In this document: positions 46,881 to 56,207 of the stretch, in pieces | Layout of the letters: each line of letters begins with the position of its first letter | Numbering within the stretch: position 1 is the stretch's first letter | NCBI RefSeq assembly: GCF_946480305.1 | Contig: NZ_CAMLJQ010000005.1 | Span: 174,535 to 238,534 of the forward strand | DNA: 64,000 nt | Reading direction: 5' to 3' | Source of the DNA: an uncultured Caldimonas sp. | GTDB lineage: Bacteria > Pseudomonadota > Gammaproteobacteria > Burkholderiales > Burkholderiaceae | Notes under the pieces: model-generated | Databases searched by the model: none | What the model saw: only the letters and a program-made list of their open reading frames with translations | Told to the model about the DNA's origin: nothing | Program-made: the position numbers and the translations under genes

Positions 46881-48604
46881 TGCTCTCGACGCCTGCCTTC
46901 TTCTTCCGGCGCCTTCACTGCGGCGACCAGGGACACGTTGGCCTTGGCGACCTGCGGTGCCGGCAGGCTGCCGGCCAATCGCCGCAACCGCTGGTCACGG
47001 CTCACCAGCAGCTCCACCGTCTCGCCCTCCCGTGCGTAAAGCGCGATGTCGTCGAGCTTGCGCAGACGCCAGTCGTTCACGGCCAGCAGCTCGTCGCCGG
47101 CCGCGAGACCTACACCTTCGGCCCATTGCCCGCGCATCACGGCCTTCACCTGCACCGCGCCCGCAGAATCCGCGGTGCGCATGCCCAGGCGCAGGGGCCA
47201 GGGTGGCGCCTGGACCTTCCACTGCACGCCCATGTCGCGCAGCAGGTTCTCCAACGGCAGGTCCTGCGTGCCGTGTACCCAGCGGGCCAGCTCCCGGGCG
47301 AAGGAGCGGCCCGACACCTCCTTGAGCGCCGCGGCGATGTCGTCTTCGCTGATCGGCCCGCCGGCCGAGCGCTGCCATAGCGTGCGCATGACATCGTCGA
47401 GCGACCCGCGCTGCTCGCTGCGCAATGTCAGGTCGATCGCAAGCGCAACCAGCGAGCCCTTGGTGTAGTAGCTCACGGTCGCGTTGACGGTGTTCTCGTC
47501 CTGACGGTAGTACTTGACCCATGCGTCGAAGCTGGCTTGCGCAACGCTCTGCACCTCGCGCCCGGGCGTGGCGAGCACGCCGCTGATCGTCTTCGACAGC
47601 AGCTTCAGGTAGCGGCCTTCGTCGATCAGGCCGGCCCGCACGAGGAACAGGTCGTCGTAGTACGAGGTGAAGCCCTCGAAGAACCACAGCAACTCGGTGT
47701 AGTTCTCGCGCGTGTAGTCATAGCGCGCGAACTGCTGCGGCCGCAGCCGTTTCACGTTCCAGGTGTGGAAGTACTCGTGGCTGATGAGCCCGAGCAGCGT
47801 CACGTAGCCATCGCTCAGCGTCTCATCGCCCGTGCGAGGCAGGTCGCGGCGGCCGCAGATGAGGGCCGTGCTCGCACGGTGTTCGAGCCCGCCATAACCG
47901 TCGTCCACCGCGTTGAGCATGAAGACGTAGCGCCCGAAGTGCGGCTTCTTGCGCCCATGCCAGAACGCGATCTGCGCCTCGCAGATGCGTTTCGCGTCTG
48001 CCAGCAGGCGTTGTCCGTCGAAGCCCGGCAAGGCACCTGCCACGACGAACTCGTGTGTCACACCGCCCGCGCGGAACTCGCCGCGCCAGAAGTCCCCCAG
48101 CTCCACCGGGTGGTCGACCAGCTCGTCATAGCCAGCCGCCTGGTAGCGCCCCTGGCCGCGCGAGTCGGTCTGCACGGCCGGCAACGCGGTGGCGACCTTC
48201 CAGCTTCGTGGCAGCGCGCGGATTTCCACTGCGTGAGGCACGTCTTCGTGCCCCTCCGCGCGCAGGAACACGCTGGTGCCGTTGAAGAAGCCCCGAGAGG
48301 CGTCCAGCCAGGCAGCGCGCACCGAGTTGTCGAACGCGTAGACCTCGTAGGTCACTTCGAGCGCCGCCCGTCCTTCGCACGGCACCATCCAACTCGCCTT
48401 GTCGACCTGCTCGACCGGCCGCTCCTGGTTTCCCTGCCTTGCAGTGAGCCGCTGCAGGTGGCGGGCGAACTCGCGCACGAGGTAGCTGCCGGGTATCCAC
48501 ACCGGCAGCGACAGTCGCTGCTCGGCTTGCGGCGCCGGCACGCGCAGGGTCACCTTGAACAGATGGGCGTGCAGATCGAGCGGTTCGATGCGATAGGAAA
48601 TCAT
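46862..48604 (-). CDS. M61 family metallopeptidase with PDZ domain
   Basis: 580-residue glycyl-aminopeptidase-type protein. The zinc site HEYFH is in LISHEYFHTWNVKRLRP, with ENYTELLWFFEGFTSYYDD supplying the third ligand region. A C-terminal PDZ domain (about 490-560) has VGLAAGDELLAVNDWRLRK. No signal peptide is visible, so probably cytosolic. It is followed by the overlapping DUF3108 gene and preceded by DUF3429. Confidence 0.9.
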   Translation of the reverse strand: MISYRIEPLDLHAHLFKVTLRVPAPQAEQRLSLPVWIPGSYLVREFARHLQRLTARQGNQERPVEQVDKASWMVPCEGRAALEVTYEVYAFDNSVRAAWLDASRGFFNGTSVFLRAEGHEDVPHAVEIRALPRSWKVATALPAVQTDSRGQGRYQAAGYDELVDHPVELGDFWRGEFRAGGVTHEFVVAGALPGFDGQRLLADAKRICEAQIAFWHGRKKPHFGRYVFMLNAVDDGYGGLEHRASTALICGRRDLPRTGDETLSDGYVTLLGLISHEYFHTWNVKRLRPQQFARYDYTRENYTELLWFFEGFTSYYDDLFLVRAGLIDEGRYLKLLSKTISGVLATPGREVQSVAQASFDAWVKYYRQDENTVNATVSYYTKGSLVALAIDLTLRSEQRGSLDDVMRTLWQRSAGGPISEDDIAAALKEVSGRSFARELARWVHGTQDLPLENLLRDMGVQWKVQAPPWPLRLGMRTADSAGAVQVKAVMRGQWAEGVGLAAGDELLAVNDWRLRKLDDIALYAREGETVELLVSRDQRLRRLAGSLPAPQVAKANVSLVAAVKAPEEEGRRREQWIGRT

Positions 48605-48632
48605 GAAGGGTTCAGTTGGGTGGAGTGCCGGC

Positions 48633-49076
48633 TTAACTGCCGGCAGCCGCCAGGAAGCAACACAGGCTCGCCACCGCCGTCAGGCGAAAGCGCAGCACCA
48701 GCCAGGCACGTGCACCGAGCCGCGGGTAGAGGCGGCGGTCCACCAGATAGGTGATCACCAGCATGGCACCCAGCACGACGAGGCCTGCATACGCCGGCAT
48801 CACCACGCCGACCCAGGCCACGAGCGAGGGCACCACGCCCCAGGCATAGGGGCCGGGCGAAGGGACCTCCTGCCGGAACGCGAGCCCCCAGTGGATACCG
48901 CCGAGGAACGAGAGCACCACCGCCGCGTAGGCCGCCAGCGACAACGTCACATAGGGCTGCACCTCGGGGTAGACCAGCCAGACCAACGCGGCACCGGCGA
49001 CGAAAGGCAGCAAACCGGCGTAGCCGAGCCTCAGGGCGGCGGGATTCAATGCGGGAAGAGGAGCGACACGGGTCAT
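48633..49076 (-). CDS. DUF3429 integral membrane protein
   Basis: 147 residues with about five transmembrane helices and the family signature SFLGGIHWGLAFR. Function is unknown. It is 28 bp upstream of the M61 peptidase gene on the same strand. An inward-facing Arg-rich loop (VDRRLYPRLG) lies between the last helices. Confidence 0.85.
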   Translation of the reverse strand: MTRVAPLPALNPAALRLGYAGLLPFVAGAALVWLVYPEVQPYVTLSLAAYAAVVLSFLGGIHWGLAFRQEVPSPGPYAWGVVPSLVAWVGVVMPAYAGLVVLGAMLVITYLVDRRLYPRLGARAWLVLRFRLTAVASLCCFLAAAGS

Positions 49077-49334
49077 CGCGAAAGTGTGTCCGCTGAGAAA
49101 GCGGTGATTGTCGCCGCGCAGCCCGCTTTCCGGGCACCGGAGGGCGGTTCCCCCTGAGCGATTGTTCCGCCCCGCGCAACGGTGAGTTGAGCGGCAGCGC
49201 CTTTTTCAAACCTGGGGCAAACCCTAATCTCTCGCCATCGGACACGTGATCTCGTTGCTCAGCGCTCCCGGAGCGCAAACCAGCAGGTCAGGCAGTCCGA
49301 ACCCAACCAACGGTACGAACTGAAAGGATTTGCC

Positions 49335-49706
49335 ATGAACAAGCTGCTTGCCTCCGCCATCGTCTCCGCCGCCGCCCTCGTGTCGTTCGGCGCCCAGGCC
49401 CAGGAAGTCTCCCCCTTCCCGGAAAAGGACATCCCGTCGACTGCCAGCCGTGAACAAGTGCGCGCCGAACTGGCCCGCGCCAAGGCCGCCGGTGAACTCA
49501 AGGTGTACGAGGAAGGCTACTTCCCGCACACCGCCTCGACGCGCAGCCGCGCCGAGGTGGTGGCCGAACTGCGCCGCGCCCAGGCCAACGGCGAATACGC
49601 TGCCCTGAATGCCGAGCCGTTCGACCCGGTGGCGTACGAGGCGCTGGTGGCCAAGAACAAGGAAGCCACGCGCCTGGCGACCAACCCGCAACCCGCCGTT
49701 CGCTGA
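49335..49706 (+). CDS. DUF4148 small secreted protein
   Basis: 123 residues. A signal peptide (MNKLLASAIVSAAALVSFG, cut after AQA at 22) is followed by a duplicated motif: SREQVRAELARAKAAGEL (about 38-55) and SRAEVVAELRRAQANGEY (about 71-88). This R-x-x-V-x-A-E-L-x-R-A-x-x-x-G-E pattern is the DUF4148 unit, common in Burkholderiales; function unknown. An AAAGGA site precedes ATG 49335. It has its own terminator. Confidence 0.85.
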   Translation: MNKLLASAIVSAAALVSFGAQAQEVSPFPEKDIPSTASREQVRAELARAKAAGELKVYEEGYFPHTASTRSRAEVVAELRRAQANGEYAALNAEPFDPVAYEALVAKNKEATRLATNPQPAVR

Positions 49707-49726
49707 AAGCCCGGCACCCAAGCAAG

Positions 49727-49757
49727 AAGCCGCCCGGCTTGGACCGGGCGGCTTTTT
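49727..49757 (+). terminator. Intrinsic terminator after the DUF4148 gene
   Basis: An 11-bp stem AAGCCGCCCGG/CCGGGCGGCTT with a 6-base loop, followed by five T residues. It lies between convergent genes; dsbC ends 23 bp further on. Confidence 0.9.
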
Positions 49758-49779
49758 CGCTGGGTGTGCCACATCAGCG

Positions 49780-50499
49780 TCAACGCGGCGCCACCTCCGC
49801 GAGTTGCGCTTCGATCTGCTCGGTGTTCAGCGCGCCCGGAATCCGCGTGCCGTCCTCGAACACGAGGGCTGGTGTGCCGTTCACCCGATGCTTGCGCCCC
49901 AGCTCGGTGTTGCGGGCGACCGGGGTCTCGCAGTTGGCCGGTGCCGGGGTGGGTGCCACGCCGCGGATCATCCAGTCCTGCCAGGCCTTGGTGCGGTCTT
50001 TCGAGCACCAGATCGCGTTGGACTTGGTGGTCGAATCCGGCGACAGGATCGGGTACAGGAAGGTGTAGACGGTCACATCCTTCACCGCCAGCAGGTCGCG
50101 CTCGAAGCGCTTGCAATAGCCGCAGTTCGGGTCGGCGAACACGGCGATCTTGCGCTTGCCGGTGCCGCTCTTCCAGACGATCGCGTCTTTCAGGGGCAGG
50201 CTCGCGAAGTCGATCGCGGCGAGCTTGTTGACGCGCTCTTCCGTCAGGTTCTTGCGCGCCTTCGTGTCGATGATCTGGCCCTGGATCAGGTAGTTGCCCT
50301 CGGCGTCGGTGTAGACCACGTCGGTGCCGACCCGCACTTCATACAGCCCCGGCACCGGCGTCTTGGTGATCTCGTCGATCTTGGGCAGGTTGGGCAGCCG
50401 CTCCGCGAGGTTCTTGCGGATGGCGGCCTCCTGGGCCCAGGCGGCGCTCGCGGCCACGGTCATCAGTACGGCGGCTGCGGCCACCTTGCGCATCGTCAT
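49780..50499 (-). CDS. dsbC: Thiol:disulfide interchange protein DsbC
   Basis: Periplasmic disulfide isomerase, 239 residues. It has a signal peptide (cut near AWAQ, about 23), an N-terminal dimerisation domain with YVVYTDAEGNYLIQG-like stretch, and a thioredoxin-fold domain with the active-site CGYC in DPNCGYCKRFE; the cis-proline is in NGTPALVF. ATG 50499 follows AAAGGACAAC. It follows a UbiH-like gene by 23 bp. Confidence 0.94.
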   Translation of the reverse strand: MTMRKVAAAAVLMTVAASAAWAQEAAIRKNLAERLPNLPKIDEITKTPVPGLYEVRVGTDVVYTDAEGNYLIQGQIIDTKARKNLTEERVNKLAAIDFASLPLKDAIVWKSGTGKRKIAVFADPNCGYCKRFERDLLAVKDVTVYTFLYPILSPDSTTKSNAIWCSKDRTKAWQDWMIRGVAPTPAPANCETPVARNTELGRKHRVNGTPALVFEDGTRIPGALNTEQIEAQLAEVAPR

Positions 50500-50522
50500 G
50501 GTTGTCCTTTGGGGGTCTTGTC

Positions 50523-51635
50523 TCAGGAGTCGAGCGCCCGGCGCGTCAGCCAGCGCTTCACCGGGCTCAACTGGTTGACTAGACCCAGTCCCCGGTTGCG
50601 GAGTTCCCGCAGCGGCGCCGCGGGAGTTGCGAACAAATGCAGCAAACCGTCGGTCACGCTGCCCATGGCCCAGGTGGGCATGGCGCGTTCGCGCTCGTAG
50701 CGTCGCAGCAGCTTTTCGTCGCCGACCGGGCGCCACGGCTCGCGTGTGCGCAGCACCGTCGCCAGCGCGTCCACGTCGGCCAGGCCAAGGTTGAGCCCCT
50801 GTCCCGCGAGCGGATGCACCACGTGCGCGGCATCGCCGAGCAGCACCCAGCCGGGGCCACTCCAGCGGCTCGCCCGGGCCAGCGCCAGCGGCCATGCGGC
50901 ACGGCCCGAGCGCACCTCGAGTTCCCCTGCAGCGCCGCCGGTCGCCTCTCGGAGTTGCTGCATGAAACCGGCGTCGTCCAGCGTCATCAACTCGCGCGCG
51001 CGCTGCTCCGGCAGCGACCACACCAAGCCATACGAGCAGCCGGCCTCGGGTCGATCGAAAGGCAGCAACGCGAGCACGTCCGGTGAGCGGAACCACTGCA
51101 GCGCGACGCCACGATGCGGTCGGTCGCTGACCAGGCGGGCCGCGATCGCCGTCTGGCCATAAGCGTGCTTCTGCCATTCGACGCCCAGCGCCTCGCGCGC
51201 GGCCGATTCCTTGCCTTCGCAGATCGCCGTGAGCGCCGCAGGGACCGCAGCCTCGACTTCGGTCACATGTTGTTGAAACCGCACCAGCTGCGACAGCACG
51301 TCTTCGAGCGCCGCCGCGTCGACGATCCACGCCAGCTCGCTCACCTGCTGCTCCCACGCGGAGAACTCGAGCGGGCCGCCTTTCGGTAGATCGCCTTCGA
51401 CCCGCATGTCGTACACGGGCGTTGCGGCGCCGGGCGGCAGGCTGCCCCAGGCCTTCAGCGAGCGCAGCAGCGCCACCGAGCGGGCGCTCAACGCGTAGGT
51501 CCGCACGTCTTCGCTTCCCTGGTGAGGCGCCGCGCGGCTCAATGCCACGCCGAGGCCGGCCTTGGCCAGCGCGAGCGCCAGGGTCTTGCCGACGATGCCG
51601 CTGCCTCGGATGAAAACGTCGTACCGGTGGTCCAT
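50523..51635 (-). CDS. FAD-dependent monooxygenase, UbiH/UbiF-type
   Basis: 370-residue flavoprotein hydroxylase of the UbiH/VisC family, probably in ubiquinone synthesis. The dinucleotide motif is RGSGIVGKTLALALAKAGLG, and the second FAD motif is GDAAHVVHPLAGQGLNLG. The motif GDG-like site near residue 150 is poorly conserved. Which ring position it oxidises is not clear. It is upstream of dsbC and divergent from the AsmA gene, with 56 bp between them. Confidence 0.85.
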   Translation of the reverse strand: MDHRYDVFIRGSGIVGKTLALALAKAGLGVALSRAAPHQGSEDVRTYALSARSVALLRSLKAWGSLPPGAATPVYDMRVEGDLPKGGPLEFSAWEQQVSELAWIVDAAALEDVLSQLVRFQQHVTEVEAAVPAALTAICEGKESAAREALGVEWQKHAYGQTAIAARLVSDRPHRGVALQWFRSPDVLALLPFDRPEAGCSYGLVWSLPEQRARELMTLDDAGFMQQLREATGGAAGELEVRSGRAAWPLALARASRWSGPGWVLLGDAAHVVHPLAGQGLNLGLADVDALATVLRTREPWRPVGDEKLLRRYERERAMPTWAMGSVTDGLLHLFATPAAPLRELRNRGLGLVNQLSPVKRWLTRRALDS

Positions 51636-51691
51636 GCGGGCGATTGTAGGAGCGGGCATGCGGAGCCCGGACTGGGCACAATACCGCGACC

Positions 51692-54130
51692 ATGAGCGCA
51701 CAACCAAGAAGATGGATCAAGACCACGGCGATCGTCGTCGGTGTGGTGTTCCTGCTGCTGGCCGCGATCGCGACCTACCTCATTGCCACATTCGACGCAA
51801 ACCGCCACAAGGGCGCGCTGGTCGACTGGATGCGCGAGCACAAGCAGCGCACGCTCTCCATCGACGGTCCGGTGAGCCTGAGCGTGTTTCCGCGGCTCGA
51901 GGTGACGCTGAGGCAGGTCACGCTGAGCGAGCACCAGAGCACCTCTCAGTTCATGCGCCTGGACGAAGCCGCGCTCGCGGTGGAAGTGCTGCCGCTGCTG
52001 CGCAAGCAACTCGTGATCGACCGCGTGCACGCGCGCGGGCTGCAACTGCGCTACACCCGCGATGCCCAAGGCCGTCGCAACATCGATGACCTGTTGCAAC
52101 CGAGCGATGCGGGCCAAGGCGGTGCGGCGGGCGAGAGCAAGCCGCTGCAGTTCGACGTCAACGCCATTGAATTGAGCGACCTGCGCGTTGCGGTGCAGGA
52201 CGTGCCGGCCAAGCTGCAGGGCGACGTGCATCTGCGCTCCCTGACCACCGGACGGCTGGCCGACGGAGTGGAATCACCGGTTTCGATCGACGCCCGCTTC
52301 GACCTCGTGCAACCCGCCCTGCGCGGCGACCTGGCGGGCAACACCCGTTTGCGCCTCGCCCTCGAAAGCGGCTCGGTGGCGCTGAACGACATGCAGCTCG
52401 GCTACAAGGGCCATGCGCTGGGTGTCGAAGCGATCGATGCCACGGTGGAGGGCCACCTTGCCTACGACGGCGCGGCAGGTGCGGTCCGCGCCGAAGACCT
52501 TCGACTGAAGGCGGCTGCCATGCTCGGCGCGCTGAAGCTCGAGCCGTCGACCGTCTCGCTGCAACGCTTCTCGTATGAGCCACGGCGCCGCGTGCTCGCG
52601 ATCGATCAATTGGCGCTCGCACTCAAGGCCGTGCGCGACAAGCAGCCCATCGAGGCTACGCTGCAGTGGCCTCAGCTGCAGGCCGAAGGCTCGGCGCTGA
52701 AAGGCAGCGGCCTGCAAGGCCGCGTGGCGTTGGGGGGCGCGCAGCCGTGGGCCGCCGAATTCCGCTCGGCCGCCCCCTCGGGCAGTTTCGATGAAGTGCG
52801 CATTCCCGGTTTCGAGGCCACACTCAGCAGCACCGGTGCACGCAAGGTCTCGGGATCGCTGCGCACGGACCTGCTGCTGCAGATCGCCAAGGTGGCGGTG
52901 GGTCTCGAAAAGCTCGACCTGCAGGCGCAGGTGCAGGACCCGGCGCTCAAGCCGCTGCAGGTGGCTGTCAAGGGTCGCGCACAGGCCTCGACGCAGGCAG
53001 CGCAGTGGCAGCTCTCGGGAGCGCTGAACAACAACGCCTTCGACACGCAGGGCAGCGCGGCCTTCGCCGGCACGGTGCCCACCGTCAAGGTGCAGGGGCA
53101 GTTCGCGAAGCTCGACCTCAACACCGTGCTCGCCGAACCCGCGGCAGCGCCCGCCAGCGGCTCGCCGCAGGCAGGCAGCGCAGCCGGCGCAGAGGCGCCG
53201 ATCGACTTCTCGCCCCTGCGCTCGCTGCAGGGCACGCTGTCGCTGAAAGCCGGCTCTCTGATCTACCGCACCTACCAGCTGGACGGCGCCCGCATCGAGG
53301 CGTCGCTCGACGGCGGCATGCTGCGCGTGCCGACACTCGCCGGCCGCATCTGGAGCGGCAGCATCGAGGCCAATGCCTTTGCCGACGCACGCGCGCAGCG
53401 GGTGATGCTGAAGGGCGCCGCCAACAACATCGACATCCACGCCGCCTTGCAGGACGTGGCACAAAAAGACGTGCTCGAAGGCCGGGGCCGCGTCACGTTC
53501 GACCTCGAATCCGCCGGCAAGACGGTCAGCGAGATGAAGTCGCGCCTCGGCGGCCAGGCCGCCGTGCAACTGCGCGACGGTGCGATCAAGGGCGTCAACC
53601 TCGCCCGCGCGCTGCGTGAAGCCAAGGCCGCGCTGACGATGCAGCAGGACGCGGTGCAGAAGGCACGCCAGACCGAAAAGACCGACTTCTCGGAACTGAA
53701 CGCCAGCTTCCAGATCACCGACGGCGTGGCGCGCAACAAGGACCTCGACGTGAAGAGCCCCTTCCTGCGGCTCGGCGGCGACGGCGCGATCGACATCGGC
53801 CGCAGCCGCATCGACTACACGGCCCGGGCCGTCGTGGCCAACACCTCCAAGGGACAGGGCGGCGACGAGTTGGCGGCATTGCGCGGCCTCACCGTGCCGG
53901 TGAAGCTGACCGGCCCGCTGGACGCCATCGACTGGCGCATTCAATGGTCGGCCGTGGCCGTTGGCGCCGCCGAGAACACCGTGAAGAACAAGCTCGAGGA
54001 AAAGCTGAAGAAGGAGCTGGGCCTCGACAAGCGCGCCGCGCCACCCGCCACCGGCGCTTCCGAGCCCGAGGCGCCAGCGCCGAAACCGCGCGACCGCCTC
54101 AAGGACAAACTGAAGGACCTGCTGAAGTGA
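51692..54130 (+). CDS. AsmA-family inner-membrane protein
   Basis: 812-residue protein, single membrane segment near the N-terminus (about 10-32, TTAIVVGVVFLLLAAIATYLI) and a very large periplasmic part made of repeated beta-strand units. The AsmA signature is in LSVFPRLEVTLRQVTLSE. AsmA-like (TAM/bridge-type) proteins are linked to lipid transfer and outer-membrane homeostasis. The C-terminus is Lys-rich (KLEEKLKKELG). It is coupled to the MOSC gene by GTGA. Confidence 0.88.
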   Translation: MSAQPRRWIKTTAIVVGVVFLLLAAIATYLIATFDANRHKGALVDWMREHKQRTLSIDGPVSLSVFPRLEVTLRQVTLSEHQSTSQFMRLDEAALAVEVLPLLRKQLVIDRVHARGLQLRYTRDAQGRRNIDDLLQPSDAGQGGAAGESKPLQFDVNAIELSDLRVAVQDVPAKLQGDVHLRSLTTGRLADGVESPVSIDARFDLVQPALRGDLAGNTRLRLALESGSVALNDMQLGYKGHALGVEAIDATVEGHLAYDGAAGAVRAEDLRLKAAAMLGALKLEPSTVSLQRFSYEPRRRVLAIDQLALALKAVRDKQPIEATLQWPQLQAEGSALKGSGLQGRVALGGAQPWAAEFRSAAPSGSFDEVRIPGFEATLSSTGARKVSGSLRTDLLLQIAKVAVGLEKLDLQAQVQDPALKPLQVAVKGRAQASTQAAQWQLSGALNNNAFDTQGSAAFAGTVPTVKVQGQFAKLDLNTVLAEPAAAPASGSPQAGSAAGAEAPIDFSPLRSLQGTLSLKAGSLIYRTYQLDGARIEASLDGGMLRVPTLAGRIWSGSIEANAFADARAQRVMLKGAANNIDIHAALQDVAQKDVLEGRGRVTFDLESAGKTVSEMKSRLGGQAAVQLRDGAIKGVNLARALREAKAALTMQQDAVQKARQTEKTDFSELNASFQITDGVARNKDLDVKSPFLRLGGDGAIDIGRSRIDYTARAVVANTSKGQGGDELAALRGLTVPVKLTGPLDAIDWRIQWSAVAVGAAENTVKNKLEEKLKKELGLDKRAAPPATGASEPEAPAPKPRDRLKDKLKDLLK

Positions 54131-54990
54131 GCGACGTTGCCATCACCGTTTCGGGCTTGTATGTCTACCCGATCAAGTCGTGCGCCGGCGTGGCGCTCGA
54201 GGAATCGCTGCTGGTCGAGACCGGGCTGGAGTTCGACCGCGCCTGGATGGTGGTCGACGCGGACGGCCGCTTCGTGACCCAGCGCGAGTTGCCGTGCATG
54301 GCGCTCATCAGACCCGAGCTCCGGCACACCGAGATGGTGTTGCGTGCTCCGGGCATGCTGGCGCTGCACATCGCCTACGACACGGTCGAACAACCCACCT
54401 CCGTGCACGTCTGGAAAGACCTCGTGAAGGCCTACGACATGGGCGATCTGGCGGCCCAGTGGTTCAGCGACTTCCTCGGTGCGAAGCTGCGGCTCGTGCG
54501 TTTCGACCCGGAGCAGAGGCGTCTGTCGAACCTCGAATGGACGGGCGGCGTCGAAGCCGAGAACCAGTTCAGCGACGGCTACCCGGTGCTGGTGATCTCG
54601 CAAGCCTCGCTCGACGGGCTCAACGAGAAGCTGGCGGCGAAAGGCGTCGCCCCCGTGGGCATCGAACGCTTCCGCCCCAACGTGGTCATCGACGGCCTCG
54701 ACGGCTCGCTCGACCCGCACGGCGAGGACTACCTCGACGAGGTGTGGATCGACACCGAGCAGGGCCGCGTGCACCTCAAGCTCGTCAAGCCCTGCCCTCG
54801 CTGCCCCATCCCGAACGTCGACCCCGCCACGGGCGAGCGGGGGCACGAGCCAGGGGACACGCTGTCGACCTACCGGGCCGACCCGCGGCTCGATGGCGCG
54901 CTGACCTTCGGGATGAACGCGATCGTCCTGGACGGCGTGGAGAACCTGCTGCGTCGCGGCGCCCGGGGCGAGGCGACGCTCAAGTTCTGA
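54127..54990 (+). CDS. MOSC-domain protein (molybdenum-cofactor-binding)
   Basis: 287-residue MOSC_N/MOSC protein, similar to YcbX and the mARC family. The MOSC_N domain has LYVYPIKSCAGV; the MOSC domain has GIERFRPNVVIDG and the cofactor-binding Cys in KPCPRCPIPNVD. It may help reduce N-hydroxylated bases or act in electron transfer. The GTG start overlaps the AsmA stop. Confidence 0.9.
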   Translation: MSDVAITVSGLYVYPIKSCAGVALEESLLVETGLEFDRAWMVVDADGRFVTQRELPCMALIRPELRHTEMVLRAPGMLALHIAYDTVEQPTSVHVWKDLVKAYDMGDLAAQWFSDFLGAKLRLVRFDPEQRRLSNLEWTGGVEAENQFSDGYPVLVISQASLDGLNEKLAAKGVAPVGIERFRPNVVIDGLDGSLDPHGEDYLDEVWIDTEQGRVHLKLVKPCPRCPIPNVDPATGERGHEPGDTLSTYRADPRLDGALTFGMNAIVLDGVENLLRRGARGEATLKF

Positions 54991-55027
54991 TACGCCCCCT
55001 GCCGCAGGCAGGGGCGGGGCCGGCCCG

Positions 55028-55033
55028 TAAAAT
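55028..55033 (+). promoter_or_regulatory. -10 element likely driving ychF
   Basis: TAAAAT 32 bp before the ychF start. A stem-loop with arms CCCCTGCC/GGCAGGGG lies just upstream (54996-55014), after the MOSC stop, but it has no U-tract. Confidence 0.35.
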
Positions 55034-55065
55034 CGCCGGTTTCCCTCTCACCGAGAAAGCCCGCC

Positions 55066-56160
55066 ATGAGCCTCAAATGCGGCATCGTGGGTCTGCCCAA
55101 CGTCGGCAAGTCCACGCTCTTCAACGCCCTCACGAAAGCCGGCATCGCCGCCGAGAACTACCCGTTCTGCACGATCGAGCCGAACGTCGGCATCGTGGAG
55201 CTGCCCGATCCGCGGCTGCAGGCCCTGTCGGACATCGTCAAGCCCGAGCGCGTGGTGCCCGCCATCGTCGAGTTCGTCGACATTGCCGGCCTGGTGGCGG
55301 GAGCCTCGAAGGGCGAGGGCCTCGGCAACCAGTTCCTCGCTCACATCCGCGAGACGGACGCCATCGTCAACGTGGTGCGCTGCTTCGAGGACGACAACGT
55401 GATCCACGTCGCGGGCCGGGTCGACCCGATCTCCGACATCGAAGTCATCCAGACCGAGCTGTGCCTGGCCGACCTCGCCACCGTGGAGAAGAGCCTGCAG
55501 CGGTACATCAAGGTGGCGAAGGCGGGCGGCGACAAGGAGGCCCAGCGCCTCGTCGACGTGCTGAACAAGTGCCAGGCCGCACTGAACGAAGGCAGGCCGG
55601 TGCGCACCATCGACTTCAGCAAGGAAGAGCAGGCCGTGCTGAAGCCGCTGTGCCTGATCACCGCCAAGCCGGCGATGTTCGTCGGCAACGTGGCCGAGGA
55701 TGGCTTCGAGAACAACCCGTTCCTCGACCGGCTGAAGGAATACGCCGCGCAGCAAGGCGCGCCGGTGGTGGCCATCTGCGCCAAGACCGAGGCCGAGCTG
55801 GCCGACATGAGCGACGACGACCGGCTGATGTTCCTGCAGGAGATGGGGCAGGACGAGCCGGGCCTGAACCGCCTGATCCGGGCCGCGTTCAAGCTGCTCG
55901 GCCTGCAGACGTACTTCACCGCCGGCGTGAAGGAAGTGCGTGCCTGGACGGTGCCGGTCGGCGCGACCGCTCCGCAGGCGGCCGGGGTGATCCACACCGA
56001 CTTCGAACGCGGTTTCATCCGCGCGCAGACCATCGCGTATGACGACTTCATCGCCTACAAGGGCGAGCAGGGTGCGAAGGATGCGGGGAAGATGCGCGCG
56101 GAAGGCAAGGAATACGTCGTCAAGGACGGCGACGTCCTGCACTTCCTGTTCAACGTCTGA
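55066..56160 (+). CDS. ychF: Redox-regulated ATPase YchF (OBG family)
   Basis: Ribosome-associated ATPase of 364 residues. It has a P-loop [28 protein letters not shown], and the Asn-Met-like specificity motif, then a coiled-coil and a C-terminal TGS domain ([14 protein letters not shown] on). OBG-type YchF uses ATP rather than GTP. It stands alone on the plus strand after the MOSC gene. Confidence 0.96.
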   Translation: MSLKCGIVGLPNVGKSTLFNALTKAGIAAENYPFCTIEPNVGIVELPDPRLQALSDIVKPERVVPAIVEFVDIAGLVAGASKGEGLGNQFLAHIRETDAIVNVVRCFEDDNVIHVAGRVDPISDIEVIQTELCLADLATVEKSLQRYIKVAKAGGDKEAQRLVDVLNKCQAALNEGRPVRTIDFSKEEQAVLKPLCLITAKPAMFVGNVAEDGFENNPFLDRLKEYAAQQGAPVVAICAKTEAELADMSDDDRLMFLQEMGQDEPGLNRLIRAAFKLLGLQTYFTAGVKEVRAWTVPVGATAPQAAGVIHTDFERGFIRAQTIAYDDFIAYKGEQGAKDAGKMRAEGKEYVVKDGDVLHFLFNV

Positions 56161-56165
56161 CGGGC

Positions 56166-56187
56166 GCCGGGGCGGCGACGCCCCGGC
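56166..56187. terminator. GC-rich hairpin between ychF and dabA
   Basis: A 9-bp perfect stem GCCGGGGCG/CGCCCCGGC with a 4-base loop, 5 bp after the ychF stop. No U-tract follows, so a rho-independent role is uncertain. Confidence 0.4.
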
Positions 56188-56207
56188 CTCGCCTGGCTGG
56201 ACAGGCG

